Notes: generated by a model not told the origin, from the letters alone. A DNA stretch of 12,258 nucleotides from an uncultured Myxococcales bacterium (GCA_937949945.1 CALFEQ010000106.1:1-12258); one strand, 5' to 3'. Positions 1-9,170 are shown, counted from the stretch's first letter. A program made the numbers and translations.

Positions 1-564
1 ACGAGCGCCGTCCGCTTCGTGCCCGTCGCCGGCCTGCTCATCAGCGAGGTCTTCATCGGCGTGAGCGGAGGCGCCGGCCGGGAGTTCATCGAGATCTACA
101 ACCCCACGCAGACGGCGATCGACACCACGGGCATCGGCCTCCGGCTCCACATCCGGAGCGGCACGGGCAGCGACACCAACAAGAACCTCAACCTCGTCAC
201 GTCGGGCGTGATCCCGCCGCATGGCTTCCTCCTCTTCGTGTCGACCGATTCCACGGCCGACGACCCCTGGTACGCCGTGCGCGACTACACGTACGCCGCC
301 GGCCTCGTCGGGAACGGCGGCGTCTACATCAGCCTGAGCGGTACCCGCGACGAGAAGGTCATCGACAAGGTCGGCTGGGGCACGCAGCCTGTCGGGGGCT
401 ACGAGGGGACGGCGCTCCCCAACATCCCGCCCGACCAGAGCGTGCAGCGCAAGCCCGCCGGCGGCGCAGGCCACGCGATCGACACCGACTCGAACGCCGA
501 CGACTTCATCGAGCCCTCGGCGGACATCACGCCGAAAGGGTCCGCCAGCGCGCCGGAGCCCTGA
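1..564 (+). CDS. Lamin-tail-domain protein, C-terminal part (5' end outside window)
   Basis: The reading frame is open from base 1 to the TGA at 562-564, giving 187 visible residues. A GTG at base 19 could be read as a start, but the frame runs on leftwards without a stop and I see no ribosome binding site, so I treat the gene as truncated by the window. The visible part matches the lamin tail domain (LTD): an opening strand GLLISEVFIG, then EFIEIYNPT, a region around TSGVIPPHGFLLF, and a late KVGWG strand, followed by a polar tail ending SASAPEP. LTDs are immunoglobulin-like beta domains often found at the ends of secreted or surface bacterial proteins, alone or beside nuclease, phosphoesterase or adhesion modules. 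What precedes the domain, and so the protein's function, cannot be seen. The domain call is fairly firm; a role outside the cytoplasm is inferred from the family. Confidence 0.75.
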   Translation, partial: TSAVRFVPVAGLLISEVFIGVSGGAGREFIEIYNPTQTAIDTTGIGLRLHIRSGTGSDTNKNLNLVTSGVIPPHGFLLFVSTDSTADDPWYAVRDYTYAAGLVGNGGVYISLSGTRDEKVIDKVGWGTQPVGGYEGTALPNIPPDQSVQRKPAGGAGHAIDTDSNADDFIEPSADITPKGSASAPEP

Positions 565-587
565 CGCTGCACGGAGGGATGCTGCAT

Positions 588-623
588 GGGAGGGAGGCCG
601 GCCGCAGAGCTTGCCTCCCTCCC
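588..623 (+). terminator. Perfect 11-bp hairpin after the lamin-tail gene
   Basis: GGGAGGGAGGC at 588-598 is the exact reverse complement of GCCTCCCTCCC at 613-623, leaving a 14-nt loop. It begins 24 nt after the stop codon at 564 and ends 27 nt before the bipA start. No T-run follows, so it is not a textbook intrinsic terminator, but strong G/C stems without a U-tract are common at gene ends in GC-rich genomes. Its place between two same-strand genes fits a transcription end or an mRNA 3' stabiliser. Confidence 0.5.
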
Positions 624-633
624 GGCTAGCGAC

Positions 634-650
634 TACGTAGACGCGCCTCC

Positions 651-663
<13 letters not shown>
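634..663 (+). promoter_or_regulatory. Possible hairpin presenting the bipA start codon
   Basis: TACGTAG at 634-640 is the exact reverse complement of CTACGTA at 657-663. If both are transcribed, a 7-bp stem would close a 16-nt loop (641-656) holding the ATG at 651. The stem is modest (three G-C pairs), and there is no Shine-Dalgarno sequence nearby. It may be a start-site structure that modulates initiation. The complementarity is seen directly; any regulatory role is inference. Confidence 0.3.
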
Positions 664-2531
<1,868 letters not shown>

Positions 2532-2546
2532 TCGACGCGCGGGGCG

Positions 2547-3872
2547 TCAGTCGGCCACCAGCCCCGACGCCTCGACGATCTCGTTCTGGATCCGCCGCGC
2601 CTGCCGCGCGCCGTCGAAGTCCTGCTCGACGCGCGCGCGGCCGGCCTGACCGTGCGCGGCGCGGAGCGCCGGGTCGCGCAGGTACCGCAGCATCTGCTCG
2701 GCGAGCGCGTCGGTGTCCCGCACGCGCACGAGCGTGCCCGTCACGCCGTCCTTCAGCATCTCGGAGACGCCGCCCACGTCGAAGGCGACGACCGGCTTCG
2801 CGAGCGCCATCGCCTCGATGACCGCGCGCGGGAGCGGGTCGGCGTAGACGCTCGGGACGACCGCGACGTCGAAGTCGGCGACGTACGGTTTGACGTCGGC
2901 GCGGAAGCCGAGGAACCGGAACTTGTCCTCGAGCCCCAGCCGCGCGACGAGCGCCCGGCACTCGGCGAGGTGATCGGGCCGGATGTCCTCCGGCGTGTCG
3001 CCGAGCACTGCGAAGAACACCCGGCGCCGCTCCTCCTCCGTCATCGCGGCGAGCGCGGTCTTCGCCGCGTGGATCATCTCGACGTACCCCTTGCGCGGGA
3101 GGATGCGCCCCTGGCTGCCGAAGACCACGGCGTCGGCGGGAAGGCCGAGCTCCGTCTTCAGGCAAGGGACGATGCCGCGCACGTCGAACTCCTCGGTGTC
3201 GAGCGCGTTGTGGATGACCCGGACCTTCTCGGGGCAGTGCGGGAAGAGGGCGGCCGACGCCTTCGATACGCAGACGATGCGCCTCACCCCGCGGCTCGCC
3301 GCGAGCCGATCGTGGAGCCCTCGGACGGCCTTCGGCAGCGACGTGTAGCGGACGTGCCAGAGCACCGGCACCCGCGTGGTCTGCGCGAGGAGCCCGCCGG
3401 CGAAGTCCGCATTCGTTCCGTTGCAGTAGACGAGATCGAACGGCTCGCCGTCGACCCCGCGTCGGACGAGGCGCGTCAGGCGCGCCATCGCGCGCCCCGC
3501 GCGGAAGACGTTCACGGCGGCGCGCGCGCCCTTGACGTAGAGCGGCGCGTCGAAGTCCTCGCGCGCCATCGGGCGGTCGCTCGGCTCGATGGGGTTCTCG
3601 ACGAGGTCCGGCTCGAAGAACAGATCCTCGGTCACGCCGCGGCTCTCGTAGAGCTCGCTGATGACCCCCGGCCTGGGCAGGACCACCGACCGCCGGACGA
3701 CGGCCGGATCGAGGAACTCGAGGATGTAGAGGAGGCTCCGCCCCGGCCCGCCGTTACGCGCCGTGTCGTTGATGAAGAGCACGCGGATCCGCCGCCGCGC
3801 ACGCAAGAGCGGCACGTCCGGGCCCGGTCTCCCCTGGCCCTCGCTCGCGGTGGCTGGGGACGAGAGCGACAT
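2547..3872 (-). CDS. Glycosyltransferase family 4 (GT-B fold)
   Basis: This 441-residue protein has the two-lobed architecture of GT4 glycosyltransferases, which move a sugar from a nucleotide-sugar donor to a growing glycan with retention of configuration. The N-terminal lobe opens with RVLFINDTARNGGPGRSLL (residues 30-48), the glycine-rich acceptor loop. IHNALD at 220-225 marks the domain linker, and GSQGRILPRKG at 252-262 lies in the donor lobe. The C-terminal signature around 345-371 (PLPRAVIEAMALAKPVVAFD, then GGVSE) is strong, but the first acidic residue of the EX7E motif is Asp345 rather than Glu, paired with Glu353. No signal peptide or membrane span is apparent, so it is probably cytosolic or membrane-peripheral. 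The gene is divergent from the deacetylase operon across 128 bp and likely serves the same polysaccharide. ATG 3872 is the longest start; GGGAG lies almost against it, so a slightly shorter protein is possible. Donor and acceptor sugars cannot be told. Confidence 0.9.
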   Translation of the reverse strand: MSLSSPATASEGQGRPGPDVPLLRARRRIRVLFINDTARNGGPGRSLLYILEFLDPAVVRRSVVLPRPGVISELYESRGVTEDLFFEPDLVENPIEPSDRPMAREDFDAPLYVKGARAAVNVFRAGRAMARLTRLVRRGVDGEPFDLVYCNGTNADFAGGLLAQTTRVPVLWHVRYTSLPKAVRGLHDRLAASRGVRRIVCVSKASAALFPHCPEKVRVIHNALDTEEFDVRGIVPCLKTELGLPADAVVFGSQGRILPRKGYVEMIHAAKTALAAMTEEERRRVFFAVLGDTPEDIRPDHLAECRALVARLGLEDKFRFLGFRADVKPYVADFDVAVVPSVYADPLPRAVIEAMALAKPVVAFDVGGVSEMLKDGVTGTLVRVRDTDALAEQMLRYLRDPALRAAHGQAGRARVEQDFDGARQARRIQNEIVEASGLVAD

Positions 3873-4000
3873 TCTCCCGACCGTTACACCAGCCCTCGAC
3901 GGGTGTCGATCGGGTCGTCGCAGGACGGCCGGGGCGACGCCGATCGGTGTTTCCGCAAGAGTTGCGCCTTCTCGCTTGGCGTCATGGTAAGGAGAGGGGC
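3873..4000. promoter_or_regulatory. Divergent promoter region of the polysaccharide locus
   Basis: This 128-bp gap separates the outward-facing GT4 gene (minus) and deacetylase operon (plus), so promoters for both should lie here. I see no convincing -35/-10 pair on either strand. An imperfect inverted repeat (ACACC at about 3885 with GGTGT about 11 nt on) is the only local structure and is weak. The promoter call rests on gene arrangement only. Confidence 0.35.
3989..3994 (+). promoter_or_regulatory. Ribosome binding site fixing the deacetylase start
   Basis: AAGGAG lies 6 nt before the ATG at 4001. It selects that ATG over an upstream in-frame ATG at 3947, which has no comparable site and would add 18 residues unlike the family's N-terminus. 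Confidence 0.8.
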
Positions 4001-4933
4001 ATGAGCCGGGCCTACCTCTGCGTGTCCATCGACACGGAGTGCGACAAGGGACCGGCTTGGCGAACGCGTCGGCCGATGTCGTTCGACGGCGTGCACGTCG
4101 GGATCGTCGAACGGCTCCAGCCGCTCTTCGCGTCGTACGGGGCCAAGCCCACCTATCTCGTGTCGCCCGAGGTCCTGCGGGACGAGCGGTGCGCCGAGGC
4201 GCTCAAGAGCCTCGGCTCGTCGTGCGAGCTCGGCGCCCATCTGCATGGCGAGTACGCCGAGCCCGGCGCGTGGGACCCCGAGGTGACCCGCGATTTCCAG
4301 CGCGACTACGACGTCGAGGTCGAGAGGGAGAAGCTCACGTACCTGACGGATCAGTTCATCCGCGCGTTCGAGCATCACCCCGTCTCCTTCCGCGCGGGAC
4401 GGTTCGGCATCGGGCCGCACACGATCGGCATCCTCGAGTCCCTCGGCTACGCCGTCGAGTCGAGCGTGACGCCGAACATCGACTGGTCGTCGGCGGGATC
4501 GCCGGGGCTGTCGTTCGAGGGAGCACCGACGCAGCCGTACTTCCCCGCCCGCGACGATCCGACGAAGCCGGGCGACTCGACCATCCTCGAGATCCCGATC
4601 ACCATCCGGCGGCGCCTCCTCAACTCGCTGCCCGGGATCGGCAAGCGCGTCGAGCCGCGCTGGCTTCGCCCGACGTGGACGAGCGGCGAAGCGCTCATTC
4701 GCATCGCCGAGGACGAGATCGCCGAGGCCCGCCGCAACGCGCCCGGACGCGCCGTCGTCCTCAACGCGATGCTCCACAACACGGAGGTCATCCCGGACGC
4801 CAGCCCGTACGCCGACACGGAGTGCGACGCGCGCCTCATCCTCGAACGCCTGCGCACCTTGCTCGCGTTCGCCCAGCGCGAGTCGATCGCCGTCATCGGC
4901 CTCGGCGACGTGCCGGAGGTGCTCGGGACGTGA
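4001..4933 (+). CDS. Polysaccharide deacetylase-like protein (NodB/CE4 superfamily, WalW-like)
   Basis: This 310-residue protein fits the divergent polysaccharide deacetylase group that opens with an S-I-D-T-E strand. Asp11-Thr12-Glu13 corresponds to the catalytic/metal Asp region (motif 1). GAHLHGE at 78-84 gives two candidate metal-binding histidines, His80 and His82 (motif 2). SFRAGRFG at 129-136 is the motif 3 loop with its conserved Arg. Near the C-terminus, NAMLHNTEVIP at 255-265 carries the late His typical of these enzymes. The family removes acetyl groups from sugars of envelope or exported glycans. I see no signal peptide or membrane anchor, so it may act on a cytosolic or membrane-bound intermediate, or be exported by an unrecognised route. 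It is the first gene of a three-gene operon with a strong ribosome binding site; its TGA overlaps the next GTG by 4 nt. Fold confidence is high; the substrate is unknown. Confidence 0.85.
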   Translation: MSRAYLCVSIDTECDKGPAWRTRRPMSFDGVHVGIVERLQPLFASYGAKPTYLVSPEVLRDERCAEALKSLGSSCELGAHLHGEYAEPGAWDPEVTRDFQRDYDVEVEREKLTYLTDQFIRAFEHHPVSFRAGRFGIGPHTIGILESLGYAVESSVTPNIDWSSAGSPGLSFEGAPTQPYFPARDDPTKPGDSTILEIPITIRRRLLNSLPGIGKRVEPRWLRPTWTSGEALIRIAEDEIAEARRNAPGRAVVLNAMLHNTEVIPDASPYADTECDARLILERLRTLLAFAQRESIAVIGLGDVPEVLGT

Positions 4934-6342
4934 CGGTCATGCGCAGCAGCGCTCGCGAGGGCGAGCAGACGAGCACGCCCCTCGAGGCTCGCGCGGACGA
5001 GACGCCCCCGGCGCCCGAGAAGAAGCGCTCCATCGCGCGGACGGCCCTCCTCGTGCTGCCCGCCCAGATCGGGTTCCGCGCGCTCGAGGCGGCGCTGCCG
5101 CTGCTCTACGCGTACTGGTTCGGACGCGGCGTCGACACGGACGTCTATTACTTCGCGTGGGCCGTCTTCGCGTTCGCCGGCTCGCTCGTCTTCTCGATGC
5201 ACCAGGACTCGGCGCTCGTGCCGATCCTCGCCGAGGAGCGGCTCCGGAGGCCGCGAGAGCTGCCGCGCCTGCGCGGCTCGCTGCTCGCGCACACGTGGCT
5301 CATCGGCGGCGCGATCGCGCTCGCCGTCGGCGCGGGCGCTCTCGCATGGTTCCGCGCGCGTTACGACGACGCGTCCTTCGGTCTCGCGGCGCGGATGGTT
5401 CCGCCGTTCTGCCTCTACCTCGTCGTGATGAGCACGCGCACGTTCTTCGGGACGCTGTGCGTCGTCGAGCGGCAGTTCTTCATCCAGCCCATCGCGAGCT
5501 TCATCGGCATGCTCGTGAACGTCGGCATCCTCGCGGCCACGCACGAGAGCGCGGGGATCGCCTTCGTACCCGTCGCCTCGCTCGCCGGCGAGACGGTGGC
5601 GGCGTCCGTGCTCGCCCTGTTCGCCACGCGCGCCCTCGGGCTGCGCATCGAGCTCTGCCTCGATCGCCCGCCGGCCCTCAAGACATTCGCGAAGCTCGCG
5701 TCCTCCGAGGTCGGCGGCGGCGCCGTCACGCGCATCAATCCGGTCGTCGACCAGCTCATGGCCGGCCTCTTGGCCGTCGTCGGCGGCGGCACGATGCTGC
5801 GGTACTCGGGCGACGTCGCGCTGCTCCCCACCTCCCTCCTCCAGGCCGCGCTGCTGCCGGTGCTGATGAGCCACCTCGCGGACGACTTCGCGAGGCGCGA
5901 CCTCGTCACCATCCGGCGCACCGTCGTGCGGGCGCTCGCGGCCGTCTGCGGGATCCTCCTCGTCGCCACCGCCGTCCTCTGGGTCGTGCGCGGCCCGCTG
6001 CTCCGGCTCGTCTTCCTCCACGGCCAGATGGACGAAGCGGGCGTCGAGCGGATGGCCTCTCTCCTCCCCTATCACCTCGTCGGGCTCGCGCCCTTCGGCG
6101 CCTTGCTCGTCCTCGCGCGCGCCCACGTCGCGACCAAGAACGGCGGCATCATGATCTCGATGGGCCTCCTCAACGCGGGGAGCAACATCGTGTTCAACAT
6201 CGTCTTCTCCCGCCTGCTCGGCCTCGAGGGCCTCGCCCTCGCGACGTCGGTGGTCCATCTCACGGTCGCGATCATCTTCTGGTTCCGCTTCGAGGCGCGC
6301 CTGCGTGCCCTGCACGGCGAGGCGCACGGAGGGGTCGCGTGA
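4930..6342 (+). CDS. MurJ/MOP-superfamily lipid-linked glycan flippase
   Basis: This integral membrane protein of 470 residues resembles the MurJ (MviN) branch of the MOP exporter superfamily, which flips undecaprenyl-linked sugars from the inner to the outer face of the cytoplasmic membrane. About 12 hydrophobic segments are readable, starting with RTALLVLPAQIGF and ending near VVHLTVAIIFWFRF, with the MurJ-like QDSALVPILAEE loop after segment 2 and a late GLAPFGALLVLARAH segment. About 35 polar residues precede segment 1. MurJ itself usually has about 500-550 residues and 14 spans, so this is a shorter relative; with glycosyltransferases on both sides it more likely serves a surface polysaccharide than peptidoglycan. 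I chose GTG 4930 because GGAGGT at 4915-4920 lies about 10 nt upstream and the GTGA overlap couples it to the deacetylase; ATG 4939 is the alternative. It overlaps the next gene by 4 nt. Confidence 0.88.
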   Translation: MTVMRSSAREGEQTSTPLEARADETPPAPEKKRSIARTALLVLPAQIGFRALEAALPLLYAYWFGRGVDTDVYYFAWAVFAFAGSLVFSMHQDSALVPILAEERLRRPRELPRLRGSLLAHTWLIGGAIALAVGAGALAWFRARYDDASFGLAARMVPPFCLYLVVMSTRTFFGTLCVVERQFFIQPIASFIGMLVNVGILAATHESAGIAFVPVASLAGETVAASVLALFATRALGLRIELCLDRPPALKTFAKLASSEVGGGAVTRINPVVDQLMAGLLAVVGGGTMLRYSGDVALLPTSLLQAALLPVLMSHLADDFARRDLVTIRRTVVRALAAVCGILLVATAVLWVVRGPLLRLVFLHGQMDEAGVERMASLLPYHLVGLAPFGALLVLARAHVATKNGGIMISMGLLNAGSNIVFNIVFSRLLGLEGLALATSVVHLTVAIIFWFRFEARLRALHGEAHGGVA

Positions 6343-7451
6343 CCGCGACCCCATGGCGGGTCCTGCACGTCGTCGCCGCGGGCGAGATCGGCGGCGCGGA
6401 GCGCATGCTGCTCGACCTGCTCGGCGCCGAGGGGCCCCGCCCGCGCTCGGTCGCGCTGTTCACGCCGAACGAACGGCTGCGAGAGCTCTTCGAGCGTGCC
6501 GGCGTGGACGTCGACGACCGCGGGCCGGTGCGCGAAGGGCCGCTCCCGTACCTCCGGAGCTCGCTCGGGCGATCGGACGTGCGCTGGCTCGCGGACGTCA
6601 TCGCGCGTCGCGGCGCACGGATCGTCCACCTCCACACGTTCGCGTCGCAGGTCCTCGGGACGCGCGCGGCGCGCGCTGCGGGTGCACGGATCGTGCGGAC
6701 CGAGCACTCGACGCGCGTCTACGACGATCCGAGCTGCTGGCCGTTCTCGCGGTGGTCGTTGCGACGCTCCGACGCCGTCGTCTGCATCAGCGAGCACGTG
6801 CGCACGGTCGCCCTCGCCCGCGCCAGGTTCCTGCCGCCGTCGCGGGTCAGGGTGATCCACAACGGCGTCGACGTCGACCGCTTCGGCGCCGTCCCCCATC
6901 GCCCATCCACCGAGCGCGTCCGGTTCGTCGCCGTCGGCCGGCTCGACCCGCGCAAGGGGCTCGACCTCGCGCTCGAAGCGCTCGCGATGGTCCCACGTGC
7001 GGAGCTCGAGATCGTCGGAGACGGAGAGATGCGCTCCTCGCTCGAGCAGACCGCACGCCGCCTCGGCCTCGACGATCGCGTACGCTTCGCGGGCTGGGCG
7101 GCCGATCCGAGGCCGGCCATCGAGCGCGCCGATGCCGCGCTCTCGAGCGCGCGCGAGGAAGGGCTGGGCATCGCCCTGCTCGAGGCGATGGCGATGGCGC
7201 GACCCGTGGTCGCCGTCCCGGTCGGCGGGATCGTGGAGATCGTCCGCGACGGCGAGACCGGCTGGCTCGCCCGGTCGCGCACCGCCGATGCGCTCGCCCG
7301 TGCGATGCAGGCGGCGATCGACGCGCCCGAGGAGCGAGCCCGCCGCGGGCTGCGCGCGCGCGAGGACGTGGTGGAGCGCTTCTCCGTGGCCGCGATGCGC
7401 CGCGGCTACGAGCGCGTGTACGCGGAGCTCGAGGGAGGTGGAGCCACGTGA
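6339..7451 (+). CDS. Glycosyltransferase family 4
   Basis: A 370-residue GT4 enzyme with all the usual landmarks: N-terminal RVLHVVAAGEIGGAERMLL (residues 7-25) with the acceptor-side glycine loop, a histidine-containing HLHTF at 97-101, TEHSTR at 121-126, IHNGVDVDRF at 173-182 between the lobes, GRLDPRKGLD at 200-209 in the donor lobe, and an intact EX7E motif (Glu274 and Glu282) followed by AMAMARPVVAVPVGG. Such enzymes add sugars from nucleotide donors to lipid-linked or exported glycans at the cytoplasmic face of the inner membrane. The GTG start overlaps the flippase TGA, with GGAGGGG at 6328-6334 as ribosome binding site, so it is translationally coupled and last in the operon. Unlike the minus-strand GT4 at 2547-3872, it keeps the canonical first Glu, and the two are clearly not recent duplicates. 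Sugar specificity is unknown. Confidence 0.93.
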   Translation: MTATPWRVLHVVAAGEIGGAERMLLDLLGAEGPRPRSVALFTPNERLRELFERAGVDVDDRGPVREGPLPYLRSSLGRSDVRWLADVIARRGARIVHLHTFASQVLGTRAARAAGARIVRTEHSTRVYDDPSCWPFSRWSLRRSDAVVCISEHVRTVALARARFLPPSRVRVIHNGVDVDRFGAVPHRPSTERVRFVAVGRLDPRKGLDLALEALAMVPRAELEIVGDGEMRSSLEQTARRLGLDDRVRFAGWAADPRPAIERADAALSSAREEGLGIALLEAMAMARPVVAVPVGGIVEIVRDGETGWLARSRTADALARAMQAAIDAPEERARRGLRAREDVVERFSVAAMRRGYERVYAELEGGGAT

Positions 7452-7463
7452 GGGCTCTCACCA

Positions 7464-7481
7464 GCGTGCGCGAGCGCACGC
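7464..7481 (+). terminator. Short G/C hairpin after the polysaccharide operon
   Basis: GCGTGCG (7464-7470) and CGCACGC (7475-7481) form a perfect 7-bp stem with a CGAG tetraloop, starting 13 nt after the GT4 stop codon. Only a short ATTT follows, so intrinsic termination is plausible but not certain. Confidence 0.45.
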
Positions 7482-7507
7482 CAGGGCATTTCGCCACGAG
7501 TTTTCCT

Positions 7508-7535
7508 CAGTTTTCCCCAGGCAGGGAAAAACCTG
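7508..7535 (-). terminator. Hairpin downstream of the lipase gene
   Basis: CAG and TTTTCCC (7508-7517) pair with GGGAAAA and CTG (7524-7530 and 7533-7535): 10 bp with a 2-nt bulge and a 6-nt loop, beginning 10 nt beyond the lipase stop. The A/T pairs are at the base of the stem and no separate U-tract follows, so this is a stem-only candidate for ending the minus transcript or stalling both convergent transcripts. Bases 7501-7520 are also a 10-bp tandem repeat with one mismatch (TTTTCCTCAG, TTTTCCCCAG). Confidence 0.35.
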
Positions 7536-7544
7536 TGGAGGGCG

Positions 7545-8870
7545 TCAGGTCCTCGCCTCGATCATCCCGTCCGCGATGGCATCCATCAGCGACGCGAACG
7601 CCGTCTCGTCGAAACCGGCGCCGCTCGTGAGCCAGTCGACGTGCCGCGTGTCGGCGCCGGGCTCGGGGGCCGTGCCTCCCGTTCGGGCGGCGCGCTCGAC
7701 GGCGACCTCGGCCGCGATCTCGGTGCGCCGCGCCTCGCGCCAAGCGGGCGAGCCGATCGCGTCCACGCCGATCGCGTCCACGGACGAGCGTTCGCGCCAG
7801 AACCGTCCGACGAACCGCGACACGATCCCCCTCTTCGAATCCCTCGCGAGCGACGGGAAGTGTCCGAGCACGTCGAGGTGATCGCCCGCGCCCGCCCACA
7901 CGATCTTGCCCCAGACCTGCGACCGAACCGGCACGACGCCGTCGTTCGCGCGCAGCGGCGGCGCCTTCCCGAAGGCCTTCGCGAGGGCGGCCTCGCTGCT
8001 CGATTCCGGCGGGGCGCACGGGTACCGCTCGTCGTAGCGCGAGGTGATCCCGTAGAGCGTCGCGAAGAGCGTCGACGACACCGCGCGCCACGGGCTCGAC
8101 ATCGAACGCGCGAGCCGGCGCGCCGACGGCGGAGGCGCCATGGCGCACGTGCACTGGTAGAGCACGCCGGGCCTGTCCTCGACGCCGGCTTGGAAGAGAT
8201 CCATCGCCTCGGGCGTGAGCTGGATGACCGCGCCCTGATCCTTCGTGATCGCGTCGAGGTAGTCGCGCAGCTGGCGGCTCGTCGCCGGCTCGAGCGCGCG
8301 CATGAGCGCCTCCGTCGTGCGATCGATCAAGCGGATGTCCATGCCGAGGACGGCGCGATCGAGCTGGGCCACCGTCGCCGCGAGCGCGCTCGCTGCGGCG
8401 AGCGGAGGCGCGCCGAGCGAGAGCGCGACGAACGTGAGCGCGCTCACCGCGTAGAGCATGCGCTGCCCGCTCACGGTCGCGAAGAAGCTCGCGAGCGGCG
8501 TGCCGTAGTGCGGCGTGTTCATCGTCGTGACGCTCCTCAGGCGAGGCAGCCACGCGAGCTTCTCCTTCGAGACCGGCAAGTGCGAGCTCGGCGACGCGAC
8601 GAGCCGCGAGTCGAGCCCTCCCGTCGAGTGCCCGAGCAAGTGGATCGGCCCTTCGTCGCCGCGAGCGGTCGCCGCTACGACCTCCGCGAGCCGCGAAGCG
8701 CGCCGCCGGATCGATGCCGTCGGAGCGACGTCCACGACGTGCGTCTCGAGCTCGATCCCTCGATCTTCGAACCTGCGCCGGAGCTCGCGCGCGACGTGAG
8801 CGAAGTAGTCGTACGACGCGAGCTTGCCGAACCCGAACATTCCCGGTGTGAGGTACAAGCGATCGCGCAC
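7545..8870 (-). CDS. Alpha/beta-hydrolase, triacylglycerol-lipase-like
   Basis: A 441-residue serine hydrolase resembling bacterial family I lipases. The first strand and oxyanion loop read YLTPGMFGFGKL (residues 6-17). The nucleophile elbow is GHSTGG with Ser82, followed by LDSRL as in true lipases. MNTPHYGTP at 117-125 is the typical next strand. NDG at 309-311 supplies the likely acid, Asp310, and GDHLD at 329-333 the catalytic His331. Residues 137-170 are unusually hydrophobic and Ala/Leu-rich, probably the cap over the active site or a membrane-contacting patch. No signal peptide is present, whereas related lipases are secreted, so it may act inside the cell. I chose GTG 8870 because GGAG lies 7 nt upstream; GTG 8903 would add 11 residues with no site. 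An exact 15-bp tandem duplication (7752-7781) encodes a DAIGV repeat near the C-terminus. The gene stands alone, convergent with the polysaccharide operon. Substrate is not determinable. Confidence 0.85.
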   Translation of the reverse strand: MRDRLYLTPGMFGFGKLASYDYFAHVARELRRRFEDRGIELETHVVDVAPTASIRRRASRLAEVVAATARGDEGPIHLLGHSTGGLDSRLVASPSSHLPVSKEKLAWLPRLRSVTTMNTPHYGTPLASFFATVSGQRMLYAVSALTFVALSLGAPPLAAASALAATVAQLDRAVLGMDIRLIDRTTEALMRALEPATSRQLRDYLDAITKDQGAVIQLTPEAMDLFQAGVEDRPGVLYQCTCAMAPPPSARRLARSMSSPWRAVSSTLFATLYGITSRYDERYPCAPPESSSEAALAKAFGKAPPLRANDGVVPVRSQVWGKIVWAGAGDHLDVLGHFPSLARDSKRGIVSRFVGRFWRERSSVDAIGVDAIGSPAWREARRTEIAAEVAVERAARTGGTAPEPGADTRHVDWLTSGAGFDETAFASLMDAIADGMIEART

Positions 8871-8877
8871 GGATCGA

Positions 8878-8881
8878 CTCC
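8878..8881 (-). promoter_or_regulatory. Ribosome binding site deciding the lipase start
   Basis: GGAG on the minus strand lies 7 nt before the GTG at 8870-8868. No such site precedes the upstream GTG at 8903, so the shorter protein is preferred. Confidence 0.6.
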
Positions 8882-9070
8882 ATGGATGCCGGTGCACGAG
8901 CACCGGACGCGGCGTTCGACGCCATCGGTGGGGACGAAGGCCGCGAGGAGCGTAGCCGCCTTCCTATCTCGATCGAAACCGCTTCGCGTCGTTCGCGGTC
9001 GGTCTCGGCCGCGGGCGTTCCAGCTCTACTGGACGATTACCGTAGGAGTTCAGCCCACCCGCGGAGCGCT

Positions 9071-9083
9071 GAGAGCCGGTCTC
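9071..9083. promoter_or_regulatory. Operator-like 13-bp palindrome, copy 1
   Basis: GAGAGCCGGTCTC: GAGA and TCTC arms around a 5-nt centre. With one flanking base each side the arms become TGAGA and TCTCA. It shares the pattern GAGA, three variable bases, GGTCTC with copy 2, 87 bp downstream. A dimeric repressor or activator site is the simplest reading, but this is inference. Confidence 0.35.
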
Positions 9084-9157
9084 AAGGATGGCTCGGTAAA
9101 GCTCTAGAATTGCTGGATTTCGCGAGACCGTTCGGCGAGCTCGACCTTGGGTAACTA

Positions 9158-9170
9158 GAGACGAGGTCTC
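9158..9170. promoter_or_regulatory. Operator-like 13-bp palindrome, copy 2
   Basis: GAGACGAGGTCTC, a GAGAC/GTCTC inverted repeat with a 3-nt centre, followed 3 nt later by six T residues. It has the same layout as copy 1. Single GAGACC and GTCTCA half-sites also occur at 9124-9129 and 9182-9187. As RNA it would be only a 5-bp stem before the T-run, so an operator is favoured over a terminator. Confidence 0.35.

Noticed and set aside
3947..4000. Upstream ATG giving an 18-residue N-terminal extension of the deacetylase
   Set aside because: The ATG at 4001 has AAGGAG at ideal spacing and gives the normal family N-terminus leading straight into the first strand.
4039..4929. Upstream in-frame extension of the flippase frame through the deacetylase gene
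   Set aside because: The translated extension is Arg/Pro-rich shadow sequence; the flippase start at 4930 has a ribosome binding site and begins just before the first membrane span.
4447..6354. 635-codon minus-strand frame opposite the flippase
   Set aside because: Dominated by Arg, Glu, Asp and Ala with no motif; it is the complement of a membrane-protein gene.
7501..7540. DnaA-box or replication-origin-like A/T-rich words
   Set aside because: No match to TTATCCACA beyond a short TGTGG, no cluster of boxes, and no replication genes nearby.
8882..9154. 90-codon plus-strand frame in the divergent gap
   Set aside because: No ribosome binding site, overlaps the lipase start region on the other strand, and has no protein-like features.
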